Shown: piece after piece, positions 35,406 to 43,656 of the stretch
Numbering within the stretch: the stretch's first letter is position 1
How the letters are laid out: every line of letters starts with the position of its first letter
Origin: Butyrivibrio sp.
Lineage (GTDB): Bacteria; Bacillota; Clostridia; Lachnospirales; Lachnospiraceae
Direction: 5' to 3'
NCBI GenBank assembly: GCA_015056575.1
Contig: SVGA01000014.1
Location: forward strand, 1 to 64,000
Length of the DNA stretch: 64,000 nt
The notes under the pieces: generated by a model
The model's database searches: none
Told to the model about the DNA's origin: nothing
The model's input: only the letters and a program-made list of their open reading frames with translations
Program-made: the position numbers and the translations under genes

Positions 35406-36083
35406 ATGGAAAGAGTTGTATGTTTACTTATCGGTTACGTTTTTGGGCATTTTCAGACAGCAGTTATGTACTGCAAAATGAAGGGCGTCGACATCAGAAG
35501 CGTAGGAAGCGGCAATGCGGGAACCACCAATACTCTTCGTGTTATGGGGCCTAAAGCCGGAGCGATAGTTCTTTTGGGGGATATGCTTAAATGTATGCTG
35601 GCCATCTTTGTAAGCTACCTGATCTTTGGCAGGAACAATCCTGACTACATGATCCTGTACATGACCTATACAGCTGCAGGAAGTGTCCTTGGACATGATT
35701 ATCCCCTGCACCTTCATTTCAAGGGCGGCAAGGGAATCGCCTGCACCGCCGGCTACACCATTTACCTCAGTATTCAGTACACATGGCTGTTCTTCCTTAT
35801 GGGACTTGTATCATTCTTCGTTCCCTTTAATCTGTTCCATATCGTATCGGTATGCAGCCTTTTCTATTACACATGTCTTTTCATCATGACCATTGTATAC
35901 GGTCAGATGGGCGGTTTTGGCGTGATCGGAACCCAGATACCTCAGAGCGCACTTATCGAGGTATATGTGATCCTGTTCCTCCTTACAGCCCTGGCTTACT
36001 TCCAGCACAGAGGCAATATCAAGAAGCTTCTTGCCGGCAAGGAGAGAAAGACCTACATCTTCAAGAAAAACAAGGTGGATTGA
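35406..36083 (+). CDS. plsY: Glycerol-3-phosphate acyltransferase PlsY
   Basis: A 225-residue membrane enzyme that transfers acyl from acyl-phosphate (made by PlsX, at 0.5 kb here) to glycerol-3-phosphate. Motifs GSGNAGTTNTLR and HDYPLHLHFKGGKGIA correspond to the family's active-site loops. It has five or six hydrophobic segments and a slightly extended basic C-terminus. It ends at a strong terminator. Confidence 0.95.
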   Translation: MERVVCLLIGYVFGHFQTAVMYCKMKGVDIRSVGSGNAGTTNTLRVMGPKAGAIVLLGDMLKCMLAIFVSYLIFGRNNPDYMILYMTYTAAGSVLGHDYPLHLHFKGGKGIACTAGYTIYLSIQYTWLFFLMGLVSFFVPFNLFHIVSVCSLFYYTCLFIMTIVYGQMGGFGVIGTQIPQSALIEVYVILFLLTALAYFQHRGNIKKLLAGKERKTYIFKKNKVD

Positions 36084-36090
36084 TCAAAGC

Positions 36091-36125
36091 AAAAGCGCTA
36101 ACCTACGTGGTTGGCGCTTTTTTTT
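36091..36125 (+). terminator. Terminator after plsY
   Basis: Thirteen-base stem AAAAGCGCTAACC / GGTTGGCGCTTTT with one G-U pair, a 5-base loop and a run of T residues. Confidence 0.93.
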
Positions 36126-36184
36126 ATGCCAAGGATTACTTATAATATATTATTGAGTAATGATGCAAGGAAGGTAAACCGGCC

Positions 36185-38875
36185 ATGGGAAGATTTTTAG
36201 ATGATGTAAAAGAACTTGAGGCTCCGTTTTTGGCTAATGAATATGACGGGGAAGGTGAAGCTTCTTTTGCCATTGAGGAGGGCAGCATTCCCATAATGAT
36301 CTCAGCGCCTCATGCGGTGAATCATTTCAGAAACGGGAAAGTTAAGTTTGCCGACAGATACACCGGAGGAATTGCGAGATTTCTTCATAAGCTGACAGGC
36401 TGCCATGTGATCTATGCCTGCAAAAGCAACGGATGCGATCCAAACTATGATGAGCCCGGAACTAACGAATATCAGAATGCTCTGAAGGAGTACCTTGAAA
36501 AGCACGATGTGAAACTGCTGATGGATATTCACGGGGCTTCAAAAGAGAGGGAATATGCTGCGGAGATGGGGACAGCTCCCTGTCAGGATCCAAAACCGGG
36601 GATTGTCTACGAGGAGGATCCGTCTCTTCATGAATATAAGTTTGCAGCCAACATAATAAAATGCCTTCTGGAAAGCGGCATCAGAAACTGCGAAACGGAC
36701 AAAAAAGAAATCTGTAAAAACAAAATATTTGATGCAGGCGGTCAGAACACCGTTACAAAATTCATTTCGGAAAATACAGATACTTCCTGCGTGCAGCTTG
36801 AGATAAACGGCACGTACAGGGATCCCGGTAACAGGGCAATGTTTTCAGCGATGATCCGCAGCCTTGTCAATATCGTAATGTTCCTTGGAACTATAGATTA
36901 CGATGATAAGAGCGGCAATGACAATTGGGAAAAGAAGCTTTTATCCTGCAAAAGAGCTTTTGCAAAAGGCAGGAGCGGAAGAGGTAAGAGGAATTACTTT
37001 AAGGTATTTCCCGGAACTTCTGATGTTGCTGTTTGTGTTAATAACAAAGAGTCCGGGAACAGATCAAAAGAAAATAAGAACCTGCAGAAGATGGTCAGAA
37101 AGCTTTCTGCCAAAATGGGATGCAGCGCTCTGGTTGTTTCAAAGGCTGCAGATACCGATGCCAAAAAGAAAGCAATGGAAAGGGACTACTATGCCCTTAC
37201 CTGCGCAAATGCCGTAAATACAGTAATAGAGCTGGAAAGTGATCCTGCATCAAGGGGAGGAATAAAGATAAGAGCCCATGGGGAGAACAAAGACTTCCTT
37301 GATAAGCTGGTTCTTTTTACTGAAGAATATGTGTATGGCAGAAAAGAAAAGGTTACCGGGGAAGATGTTCTTGAGACTGCAGAAAAGCTCATAAGTCTTC
37401 TTGATACCATGGACCCTATGGCGGATAGTTATGACGTTTACAGGCTTTGGCAGGCCAGCTCCAAGTCCCATATTCCGCAGGATAAAATTGAGTTTCCTGT
37501 AAATGGAGAGACTTCATTTAAAGTCAATGATCTTGTACATGTATGTTCTCCGGAAGGAGTGCATCAGACAGCCAGGGTTAATGCAGTAAATAAGGTCACC
37601 TTATCGGAGCTTAACAGCTTCCTTGGTGATCCTGCAAGTGATTCAAATTCGGATTACGTGATCCTCACAAACCGCCTTATTGAGCTGCTCTTTGGAAGGG
37701 AGTGGATCGAGAAGCAGGAAGAGGAGCCGGGGCTTAGGGGAGCACCGGTAATAGTTTATGAAAACCACACTGACCGCTATGAGATAGGGGTTCCCAAGGC
37801 GGATCAGGTTAACAGCATTGCTCTTTCCACAGCTCTTTTTAAGGCTAAGAGGCAGTCGTCTGATAAGTACGAATATCAGCTTATAAACAGATACTCCGAC
37901 TCCAGAATCCATATAGATGTGGAAAACGCAGATTATAAGGACAACGGAAGAGTCAAGAGCAATGACGGCACTCCCAACGCCAGAAGAGTCATGATGCCCA
38001 GATATTACAGGCTGATGATGGGCTATCTTGAAAAGCCCCTGAAGACCTTAAGGGCAGAGGAATACAGGAATATTCTTTTGAAACTGGCGGGGATACCCCA
38101 AAAGGAAGACGGCTCAGGTGATTCTAAGCCTGATATCACTAAGGAAGATTTTGACAGATGCTACAGTAAGATTCCCGGACAGGCCTACTATCAGCTGATT
38201 TATCCGGGAGAGTCCGCATCCCCCGAGGAAAAGACTCTTTATGAGGAATCCTGTGGCAGGGTTATAAAGTATCTTGAAAGTCTTGGGGCCTACAGCATGG
38301 TGGACATGATAAGAGTCCCCAAAAAGAAACCGGCCAAAAAGAAGCTAAGGGAAAGGCTTCGCGATTTCCGAAACAGGATCTGGGTGAAGATACTCAAGAT
38401 CACCATAGGAAGAGCAGAATATATTCTTAAGACCAGCTGGGCCGGAGATACCGATGACAAGAATAGTGTTGCAAGACTTAACGGCAACATGATGAGTCTT
38501 TTGGGCGTATCTGAGAATGATAAGATTCTGATCCGCTTTGGGGATAACACCATAACCTTAAGAGTCCTTGAAAAGGACGAGCTTTCCGATTACGAGATCG
38601 GAATTCCTTCTTCCGGAAGACGTGCCCTTAAGATGAACAGCATCAACGATATTGTCATAGTCCACAGGGATATGGTCCACACCTTCAAACGTCACTCCCA
38701 GGAGCAGACAATAGCTATCCTGGGTACTGTTCTGGCTGTGGCGCAGGTACTCACGGCCTTTGAGATATTCACAAATTCCGTCGCCGGAATAATCTGCGGC
38801 GTTGTGATCTGCATCCTGGCCATCATACTGATACTGTATCTGGCCCTGAGTGAAGAGAGAGTAAAGGTGAAATAA
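36185..38875 (+). CDS. Membrane-tethered N-formylglutamate amidohydrolase-like multidomain protein
   Basis: An 896-residue protein of unknown role. Residues about 35-240 resemble the N-formylglutamate amidohydrolase / zinc aminoacylase fold: H43 in SAPHA, H116 in MDIHGA and E206 in VQLEING are candidate metal and catalytic residues. Residues 255-730 hold regions I cannot assign. Residues about 745-835 look like a double-psi beta-barrel of the kind at the N-terminus of Cdc48 (SLLGVSENDKILIRFG... SGRRALKMNSINDIVIVHR). Two transmembrane helices (about 838-858 and 862-886) end the protein, so the bulk is probably cytoplasmic. It heads a three-gene operon with an ATP-grasp ligase and a Mur ligase. 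TATAAT at 36141-36146 may be its -10 box. Confidence 0.7.
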   Translation: MGRFLDDVKELEAPFLANEYDGEGEASFAIEEGSIPIMISAPHAVNHFRNGKVKFADRYTGGIARFLHKLTGCHVIYACKSNGCDPNYDEPGTNEYQNALKEYLEKHDVKLLMDIHGASKEREYAAEMGTAPCQDPKPGIVYEEDPSLHEYKFAANIIKCLLESGIRNCETDKKEICKNKIFDAGGQNTVTKFISENTDTSCVQLEINGTYRDPGNRAMFSAMIRSLVNIVMFLGTIDYDDKSGNDNWEKKLLSCKRAFAKGRSGRGKRNYFKVFPGTSDVAVCVNNKESGNRSKENKNLQKMVRKLSAKMGCSALVVSKAADTDAKKKAMERDYYALTCANAVNTVIELESDPASRGGIKIRAHGENKDFLDKLVLFTEEYVYGRKEKVTGEDVLETAEKLISLLDTMDPMADSYDVYRLWQASSKSHIPQDKIEFPVNGETSFKVNDLVHVCSPEGVHQTARVNAVNKVTLSELNSFLGDPASDSNSDYVILTNRLIELLFGREWIEKQEEEPGLRGAPVIVYENHTDRYEIGVPKADQVNSIALSTALFKAKRQSSDKYEYQLINRYSDSRIHIDVENADYKDNGRVKSNDGTPNARRVMMPRYYRLMMGYLEKPLKTLRAEEYRNILLKLAGIPQKEDGSGDSKPDITKEDFDRCYSKIPGQAYYQLIYPGESASPEEKTLYEESCGRVIKYLESLGAYSMVDMIRVPKKKPAKKKLRERLRDFRNRIWVKILKITIGRAEYILKTSWAGDTDDKNSVARLNGNMMSLLGVSENDKILIRFGDNTITLRVLEKDELSDYEIGIPSSGRRALKMNSINDIVIVHRDMVHTFKRHSQEQTIAILGTVLAVAQVLTAFEIFTNSVAGIICGVVICILAIILILYLALSEERVKVK

Positions 38876-38877
38876 CA

Positions 38878-39747
38878 ATGGGACTTGGCGGATATCTGAT
38901 AGAAAAATACAATAATATGACCGGGGCGTACACCTGCAACAGACTGGTGGAGGAAGCAAAAAAGCTTGGGATCGATCTTAAGATCATCGGAGTCCATGAT
39001 ACAACGGTGACTTGTGATGGAATATTTAACCATGGGCAGCTCCTGGAGAAAAGAGATTTCGTAATTAACCGATACAAGTGGGGAAAGCTCAAGGACAGGA
39101 TCAATGAGCTTGGATCGCGAAGCTATAACAATATTTACTCTTTTAACAGGTATATCAACAAGTATCAACAGCTTAGAGATATCAAATCCCTTGATTTTCT
39201 TGTTCCGAAGTATGTTTTGGGAACAGCTCTTTTGCCCTATGAGGAAGTGGTCAGCGAAGTGGGAACGCCATTTGTGGCTAAAGGGCTTGAGAGCTCCATG
39301 GGAGAGCAGATTTCCCTGGTGGGATCTTTTGAGGATTATCGCAGACTCCTTGATACCTATGGCCCGGAAAAAGAGCTGTTGTTTGAAGAATACATCTCAA
39401 CAAGCTACGGAAGAGATATGAGGATATTCAGCCTTCGGGGGAAAGTCATTGCCGGTATGGTAAGGAAGTCGCAGGGGGATTTCAGAGCCAATGTGGCCCT
39501 TGGGGCAACGGTGGAACCCTTAACGATCACACCTGCCATAGAAATGATTGCGTACGCTATATATCTATACAGCTGTGTTGATTTTGTCGGGATAGATCTT
39601 TTATTCGGAGAGGACAAACCTTATTTTTGCGAGATTAATGTAATGCCGGGACTTGAGGGGATTGAAGCGTCTTCAGGCAAAAACATTGCGGGAATGATAA
39701 TGGAGACTATCAAAGGGGACTTTGAGAATGAACAGACAGGAAGCTGA
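38878..39747 (+). CDS. RimK-like ATP-grasp amino-acid or peptide ligase
   Basis: A 289-residue ATP-grasp protein. The ATP-binding Lys is in PFVAKGLESSMGEQ, the EEYI stretch (ELLFEEYISTSYGRDMRIF) supplies the adenine contact, and metal ligands are in GIDLLFG and CEINVMPG (about residues 251-257). The family makes amide bonds through acyl-phosphates, e.g. RimK, LysX and the F420 gamma-glutamyl ligase type. It begins 2 bases after the amidohydrolase-like gene and overlaps the Mur ligase gene by 20 bases, so all three are co-translated. Substrates are unknown. Confidence 0.85.
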   Translation: MGLGGYLIEKYNNMTGAYTCNRLVEEAKKLGIDLKIIGVHDTTVTCDGIFNHGQLLEKRDFVINRYKWGKLKDRINELGSRSYNNIYSFNRYINKYQQLRDIKSLDFLVPKYVLGTALLPYEEVVSEVGTPFVAKGLESSMGEQISLVGSFEDYRRLLDTYGPEKELLFEEYISTSYGRDMRIFSLRGKVIAGMVRKSQGDFRANVALGATVEPLTITPAIEMIAYAIYLYSCVDFVGIDLLFGEDKPYFCEINVMPGLEGIEASSGKNIAGMIMETIKGDFENEQTGS

Positions 39748-41029
39748 GGACTACGTTTACAGCTCATATATGAAGGCTGAAAAACACTGGGACTATAACG
39801 CCAAAGACTCAGTCAAAAGAAGACCTGACCTGACTTATGAAATACTTAGAAATAAGTCAGTGACTCCCTCTGTTGTGGTGACTGGGAGCAAGGGAAAGGG
39901 CTCTGTTGCCAACATGATCTCATGTCTTCTTCAGGCCCGGCTTAGGGTTGGCCTCATGACAAGCCCCCATATCACTGATTTTAACGACAGATTTAAGATA
40001 GATGGGCAGAAGATCAGTGATGATGACTTTGCAAAGTATATGACTTCGATAAAGCCGGAACTTGACGAGATAGAAAAGACGCTGCCGGAAGATGTATGCA
40101 TCAGTCCCATAGGTATACAGGCGGATCTTGCACTGACGTATTTTAATGATAAGGGTACGAACTTTAATGTCATTGAATGCGGTAAGGGCGCTGAGTTTGA
40201 TGACGCCAATAATATAAGACATGAATATGCGATGATAAACAGTATCTTTTTGGAGCACACAAGAGAGCTTGGGAAGACTGTGGAGGAAATTGCAGGGGAT
40301 AAAGCCCATGTTATAACGGGAGAGCAGAAATGCGTTTATGTGGCACCTCAGGTCCCTGAGGTCATGAAGGTGATACGCAGCAGGGCAGACGGTTACAGCG
40401 TGCCTCTTAAAGAATACGGAAAAGACTTTAAGGCAGAGAACATAAGGTATTCCCGGGGCGGGATGACATTTGATGTGACTTTAGGTGAGAGGATTTTTTG
40501 TGATATCGCGATCCCGCTTCTTGGAGAACACCAGGCAAGAAACTGTGCGCTGGCCATGGCAGCTGCGGCGGATATTCTGGGTGACCTTGATGAAGAGACG
40601 GCAAGAAGGCAGCTTTTAAAGCTTGATTATCCCGGAAGAATGGAAGTCATATCCGTGGATCCATTTATGATCCTTGATGCCTGCATCAATCCCGCAAGCT
40701 GTCAGAATGTAATTGATGTACTTGGAAATTACGGCATAGATAAGGCGACGATGATAATAGGCATTCCCGATGACAAGGACTATGCCGGGGTGGCTAAAAT
40801 GATGCAGCCGATGGCAGATACAGTCATTATCACAAAGTCCGGGAATCCTCACTATGTATTCAGTCCCACCATACAATGCGAAGAACTTTTGAAAGTAGGC
40901 ATCAAAGCAGTTCCCACAGCGTCTGTAAGAGAAGCCGTCGAAAAGGCGAAGGCTATTGGAAAGCCCACAGTAATTCTTGGAACAACCTCGGTTGTTTCCG
41001 AAATGACAAAGCTCAAAGCTTTTCTCTGA
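39728..41029 (+). CDS. Divergent FolC-like Mur ligase
   Basis: A 433-residue Mur ligase superfamily protein closest in motif order to folylpolyglutamate/dihydrofolate synthase FolC. P-loop GSKGKGS (residues 53-59) replaces FolC's GTNGKGS; TSPHITDFNDR (79-88) is very FolC-like. FolC's GLGGRxDATN is changed to ECGKGAEFDDANN (150-162), and the C-terminal DGAHNP is DACINP (317-322), losing the His. The start at 39728 has AAAGGGG upstream; a TTG two codons earlier is possible. Either a specialised folate or amino-acid ligase working with the neighbouring ATP-grasp enzyme, or a FolC variant. It ends at a bidirectional terminator. Confidence 0.82.
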   Translation: MNRQEAEDYVYSSYMKAEKHWDYNAKDSVKRRPDLTYEILRNKSVTPSVVVTGSKGKGSVANMISCLLQARLRVGLMTSPHITDFNDRFKIDGQKISDDDFAKYMTSIKPELDEIEKTLPEDVCISPIGIQADLALTYFNDKGTNFNVIECGKGAEFDDANNIRHEYAMINSIFLEHTRELGKTVEEIAGDKAHVITGEQKCVYVAPQVPEVMKVIRSRADGYSVPLKEYGKDFKAENIRYSRGGMTFDVTLGERIFCDIAIPLLGEHQARNCALAMAAAADILGDLDEETARRQLLKLDYPGRMEVISVDPFMILDACINPASCQNVIDVLGNYGIDKATMIIGIPDDKDYAGVAKMMQPMADTVIITKSGNPHYVFSPTIQCEELLKVGIKAVPTASVREAVEKAKAIGKPTVILGTTSVVSEMTKLKAFL

Positions 41030-41060
41030 TTCCACAATCTTAAATATGAATCCAAATGAA

Positions 41061-41108
41061 AGAGCCATGTATCACAGGGAATGATACATGGCTCTGTTAT
41101 CGTTATTT
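41061..41108. terminator. Bidirectional terminator between Mur ligase and folT
   Basis: Perfect 14-base stem AGAGCCATGTATCA / TGATACATGGCTCT with a 7-base loop, between two convergent genes. U-tracts are only moderate on both sides. Confidence 0.8.
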
Positions 41109-41115
41109 ACAAATA

Positions 41116-41682
41116 TTACTTGGCATCAAAGTGGGGCTTAACTACCTTGCTGACAACCTTCAGCACTGCATACATGATGAAGCAGTCGATGGGAAGCATC
41201 ACAGCGTTGGAAATGAGCCTTCCTGGAAGGATAGCTGCGATGGCCTGACCGTAAAGAAGATTGAGCCAGAGAGTGTTGAGAATAAGGTTACAGATTATCT
41301 TCTGAACAACCTGAGAGATGATAACATTCTTAACACTTAAAGGTCTGTTGTAGAGGAAGAATCCGAAGATCACAGCTCCAAGCATGGCGGTGATGGTAAA
41401 GCCGGGGAAGTAATTGCCGTCCCCTGAGGCAAACCATTTGATCACATCCATAGCTCCTCCAAAGATAGCGCCGATCCAGGGACCGAAGAGATAATCAACT
41501 ATCTGGTTGGGGAGATTGGAAAAGCCAATTCTGATGAACTGACCAACCTTGATGGTGGCAACATAGCCGAGGATGACAGCCAAAGCGCCCATCATTCCGC
41601 AGAAGGTCAGAACCTTGGTCTCTTTAAGCCTTGAAAGAGAAGATACGTTGGATTTCTGGTACAAAGAATTGTTATTAGACAT
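41116..41682 (-). CDS. folT: ECF transporter S component, folate type (FolT)
   Basis: A 188-residue membrane protein with about six hydrophobic segments, a basic N-terminus and the ECF S-component feature of small, Gly/Ala-rich helices (FCGMMGALAVILGY; GPWIGAIFGGAMDVIKW). Folate specificity is inferred from similarity to FolT and, strongly, from the THF riboswitch in its leader. It would work with a shared EcfAA'T module encoded elsewhere. The ribosome site AAAGGAGGTG (41697-41688) is excellent. It is convergent with the FolC-like gene. Confidence 0.9.
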   Translation of the reverse strand: MSNNNSLYQKSNVSSLSRLKETKVLTFCGMMGALAVILGYVATIKVGQFIRIGFSNLPNQIVDYLFGPWIGAIFGGAMDVIKWFASGDGNYFPGFTITAMLGAVIFGFFLYNRPLSVKNVIISQVVQKIICNLILNTLWLNLLYGQAIAAILPGRLISNAVMLPIDCFIMYAVLKVVSKVVKPHFDAK

Positions 41683-41685
41683 AAA

Positions 41686-41741
41686 AACACCTCCTTTGCA
41701 GTTCCTTTAACCACATCGGAGGACATAGACACAGTCGATGT
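41686..41741 (-). promoter_or_regulatory. Expression platform between THF riboswitch and folT
   Basis: Between aptamer and start codon the minus strand forms CTACATCG / CGATGTGG (8 pairs, one G-U). A CCTCC element (plus 41718-41722) at the edge of this hairpin is complementary to the ribosome site AAGGAGG. No U-tract follows, so control is more likely translational than transcriptional. Confidence 0.6.
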
Positions 41742-41840
41742 AGCAGCGGGATGCGACACTAAAACCGCGGGAAAAGACCCTTCGTCCCAGTGACAACTCC
41801 CTGTTCACCGGGCACTTAACGCTTTAATGTCTACTCTGCG
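41742..41840 (-). promoter_or_regulatory. THF (tetrahydrofolate) riboswitch
   Basis: Read on the minus strand, the leader carries the folT-motif core: GCGTTAAGTG, GGTGAACAGGGAGTTGTCAC, GGGACGAAGGG, CCCGCGG and GCATCCCGCTGC in this order. The outer helix pairs GCAG with CTGC, and the next helix pairs GACATTAAA with TTTTAGTGTC (one G-U). Location directly upstream of folT is the classic setting of this riboswitch class. Confidence 0.9.
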
Positions 41841-41861
41841 TTTCGTTTTTTTTACGACTTC

Positions 41862-41890
41862 ATAATACTGTATTTGTCCTTGTAATACAA
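41862..41890 (-). promoter_or_regulatory. Probable folT promoter
   Basis: On the minus strand TTGTAT (41890-41885), 17-base spacer and TATTAT (41867-41862), about 20 bases before the aptamer. A perfect palindrome CTTGTAATACAAG (41879-41891) covers the -35 box. Confidence 0.5.
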
Positions 41891-41907
41891 GATATGTTTT
41901 TGTAAAA

Positions 41908-41950
41908 TTGGGTGACAGGCTTTTTTAGCGTAAATAGGGCGATTGCCTGT
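41908..41950 (+). promoter_or_regulatory. Possible promoter with flanking dyad for the DUF3298 lipoprotein gene
   Basis: TTGGGT (41908-41913), 17-base spacer and TAAATA (41931-41936). An inverted repeat ACAGGC (41915-41920) / GCCTGT (41945-41950) brackets the -10 box and could be an operator or an RNA hairpin. Confidence 0.4.
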
Positions 41951-41964
41951 AAAGAGGAGTAAAT

Positions 41965-43656
41965 ATGAAAAGAAAATGTATGTCTTATTTTAAGAAGGCG
42001 CTTACAATGGCGCTTGTTTCTGCGCTTTGCGCTTCTGCAATTTCAGGATGCAGTTTCAAAAAAGAAGACAGTGAAGAAAACGCTGCTTCTTCAGTAGAGT
42101 TTTCGCAGGTACAGGCTCTTTTGCCGGATACAGAACAGGAGAGCAGCGGAAGTGATGAAGCGGATTTTGAGGCTCCCATCACTATTGTAAATCACAGTGT
42201 TGAGTGCGTAAGTGACTCTCAGGTTATTGCTACAGGTAAATATCCGGAGTTTTATTTTACGGATGAATTTTCTGCAAGATTCCCCAAGCTTCGAGATACT
42301 CTGGAGAGATTCAACGAAAGCTGGAAGGAAGAGACCGAAGAAACGGTTCAGTCTTTTGGCCACTTTAAGCTTATCGATAATTATGCCTCCGAAGAAGAAT
42401 ATACTGTTGAGAAGACTGTAAGCATTGTAAGAGCGGATGAGAGGCTTTTTACCTTTGCAGTATATTATTATGACTATTCCGGCGGAGCTCACCCAAATCA
42501 CAGTTCAGAGTATTATAATTTTGACCCGGCAACGGGAAAAATCGTGCCTCTGACAGATGTGATAACCGTCGAGCCCGGAGCCGAGACTTCACAGATGTTC
42601 TGGCAAAGACTATACGATACATACCCCGAGTGCGAGGAGGAATTTAAGTCCTACGACATCGGATTTGACTATGAGACCAACGAAGAGATCGATACTTTTG
42701 AACAGAAACTTATTGAGGACAGGTTCAACTGGGCTGTTCTTCCAGACGGGCTTTGGATTTACTTTTCACCCTACGATGTTGCTTCCTATGCAACAGGGTA
42801 CCTTGAGATGAATTTCCCTGATTCCGAGTATCCTGGGCTGGTACTTGATGCATTTAAGATTGCGGAGAAATTTGATGCAGATAGGTATGTAAAATATGAG
42901 GAAGATCCAGAGATTACTGAGGTAGAGCCCGAGGAACCCGTATATGAAGGCTCTACAACTATAGCAAATCCCTGCTGGGAAGGCTTTACCAACTATAGCT
43001 ACAGTAAAGAGAACCCTCAGTATGTTACCCTGGAAAAGACCAAGGAAGATAAGACAGACTGGATCGACATCTCTGTATGGTGTGATGATAATAACATCCC
43101 CAGAAAAGAAATCCCCTATGAGGATGGAACTTACAGGTATGTTCCCGACGCATCTGTGGAATATGATTATATGTATACGGGATTGGAAATCTATGACGCA
43201 GCAAGTTCCGAAAAACTATATGATTTTGATCTCTATACTCTGGCAAACGGACCTGATGAGGAATCTGATAAGTACTCTGCAGAAACTCAGTATATCAGAT
43301 GGGCAAGGCTTGTTGATGACATGCTGTACGTTGAGCTGAGCATGAACGGATATGCGTCGGAAGAGCCGGACTCAAGTTATATCGTAGGAATAAATGTTGA
43401 ATCCGGACAGCTTGCCTTCAGATCGGAGCCTCAGACTGCAAACGCTGAGAACTTTGAGGTCATAGATGACTGTATTATCTGCGGCTACGGATTTACCGCG
43501 GAGCCTGATTATCTTTATATACTGGATAGGTACACAGGAGAGAGAATTGAAACAATTCCCGTAAACTCTGCGCCTGAATTCATCAAGGCAGTGGATGATA
43601 CCCTCTATGTTGCATGCTACAATACAAGCTATGAATTTAAGATAAAGGAAAAATAA
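41965..43656 (+). CDS. Lipoprotein with DUF4163/DUF3298-like domain and propeller-like C-terminus
   Basis: A 563-residue exported lipoprotein. The signal peptide ends in AISGC (lipidated C29) and is followed by a Ser/Glu-rich tether. Residues about 70-310 resemble the DUF4163-DUF3298 pair known from the anti-sigma factor RsiV and related lysozyme-binding or cell-surface proteins; the hallmark is YDYSGGAHPNHSS. The C-terminal 230 residues show repeated beta-strand patterns ending in a PQQ/WD-like stretch (LYILDRYTGERIETIPVNS). Ligand unknown. The GGAG ribosome site is good, and its stop overlaps surE (TAATG). Confidence 0.75.
   Translation: MKRKCMSYFKKALTMALVSALCASAISGCSFKKEDSEENAASSVEFSQVQALLPDTEQESSGSDEADFEAPITIVNHSVECVSDSQVIATGKYPEFYFTDEFSARFPKLRDTLERFNESWKEETEETVQSFGHFKLIDNYASEEEYTVEKTVSIVRADERLFTFAVYYYDYSGGAHPNHSSEYYNFDPATGKIVPLTDVITVEPGAETSQMFWQRLYDTYPECEEEFKSYDIGFDYETNEEIDTFEQKLIEDRFNWAVLPDGLWIYFSPYDVASYATGYLEMNFPDSEYPGLVLDAFKIAEKFDADRYVKYEEDPEITEVEPEEPVYEGSTTIANPCWEGFTNYSYSKENPQYVTLEKTKEDKTDWIDISVWCDDNNIPRKEIPYEDGTYRYVPDASVEYDYMYTGLEIYDAASSEKLYDFDLYTLANGPDEESDKYSAETQYIRWARLVDDMLYVELSMNGYASEEPDSSYIVGINVESGQLAFRSEPQTANAENFEVIDDCIICGYGFTAEPDYLYILDRYTGERIETIPVNSAPEFIKAVDDTLYVACYNTSYEFKIKEK

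Noticed and set aside
41056..41340. Plus-strand frame opposite folT
   Set aside because: It begins inside a terminator stem and is antisense to the well-supported folT gene.
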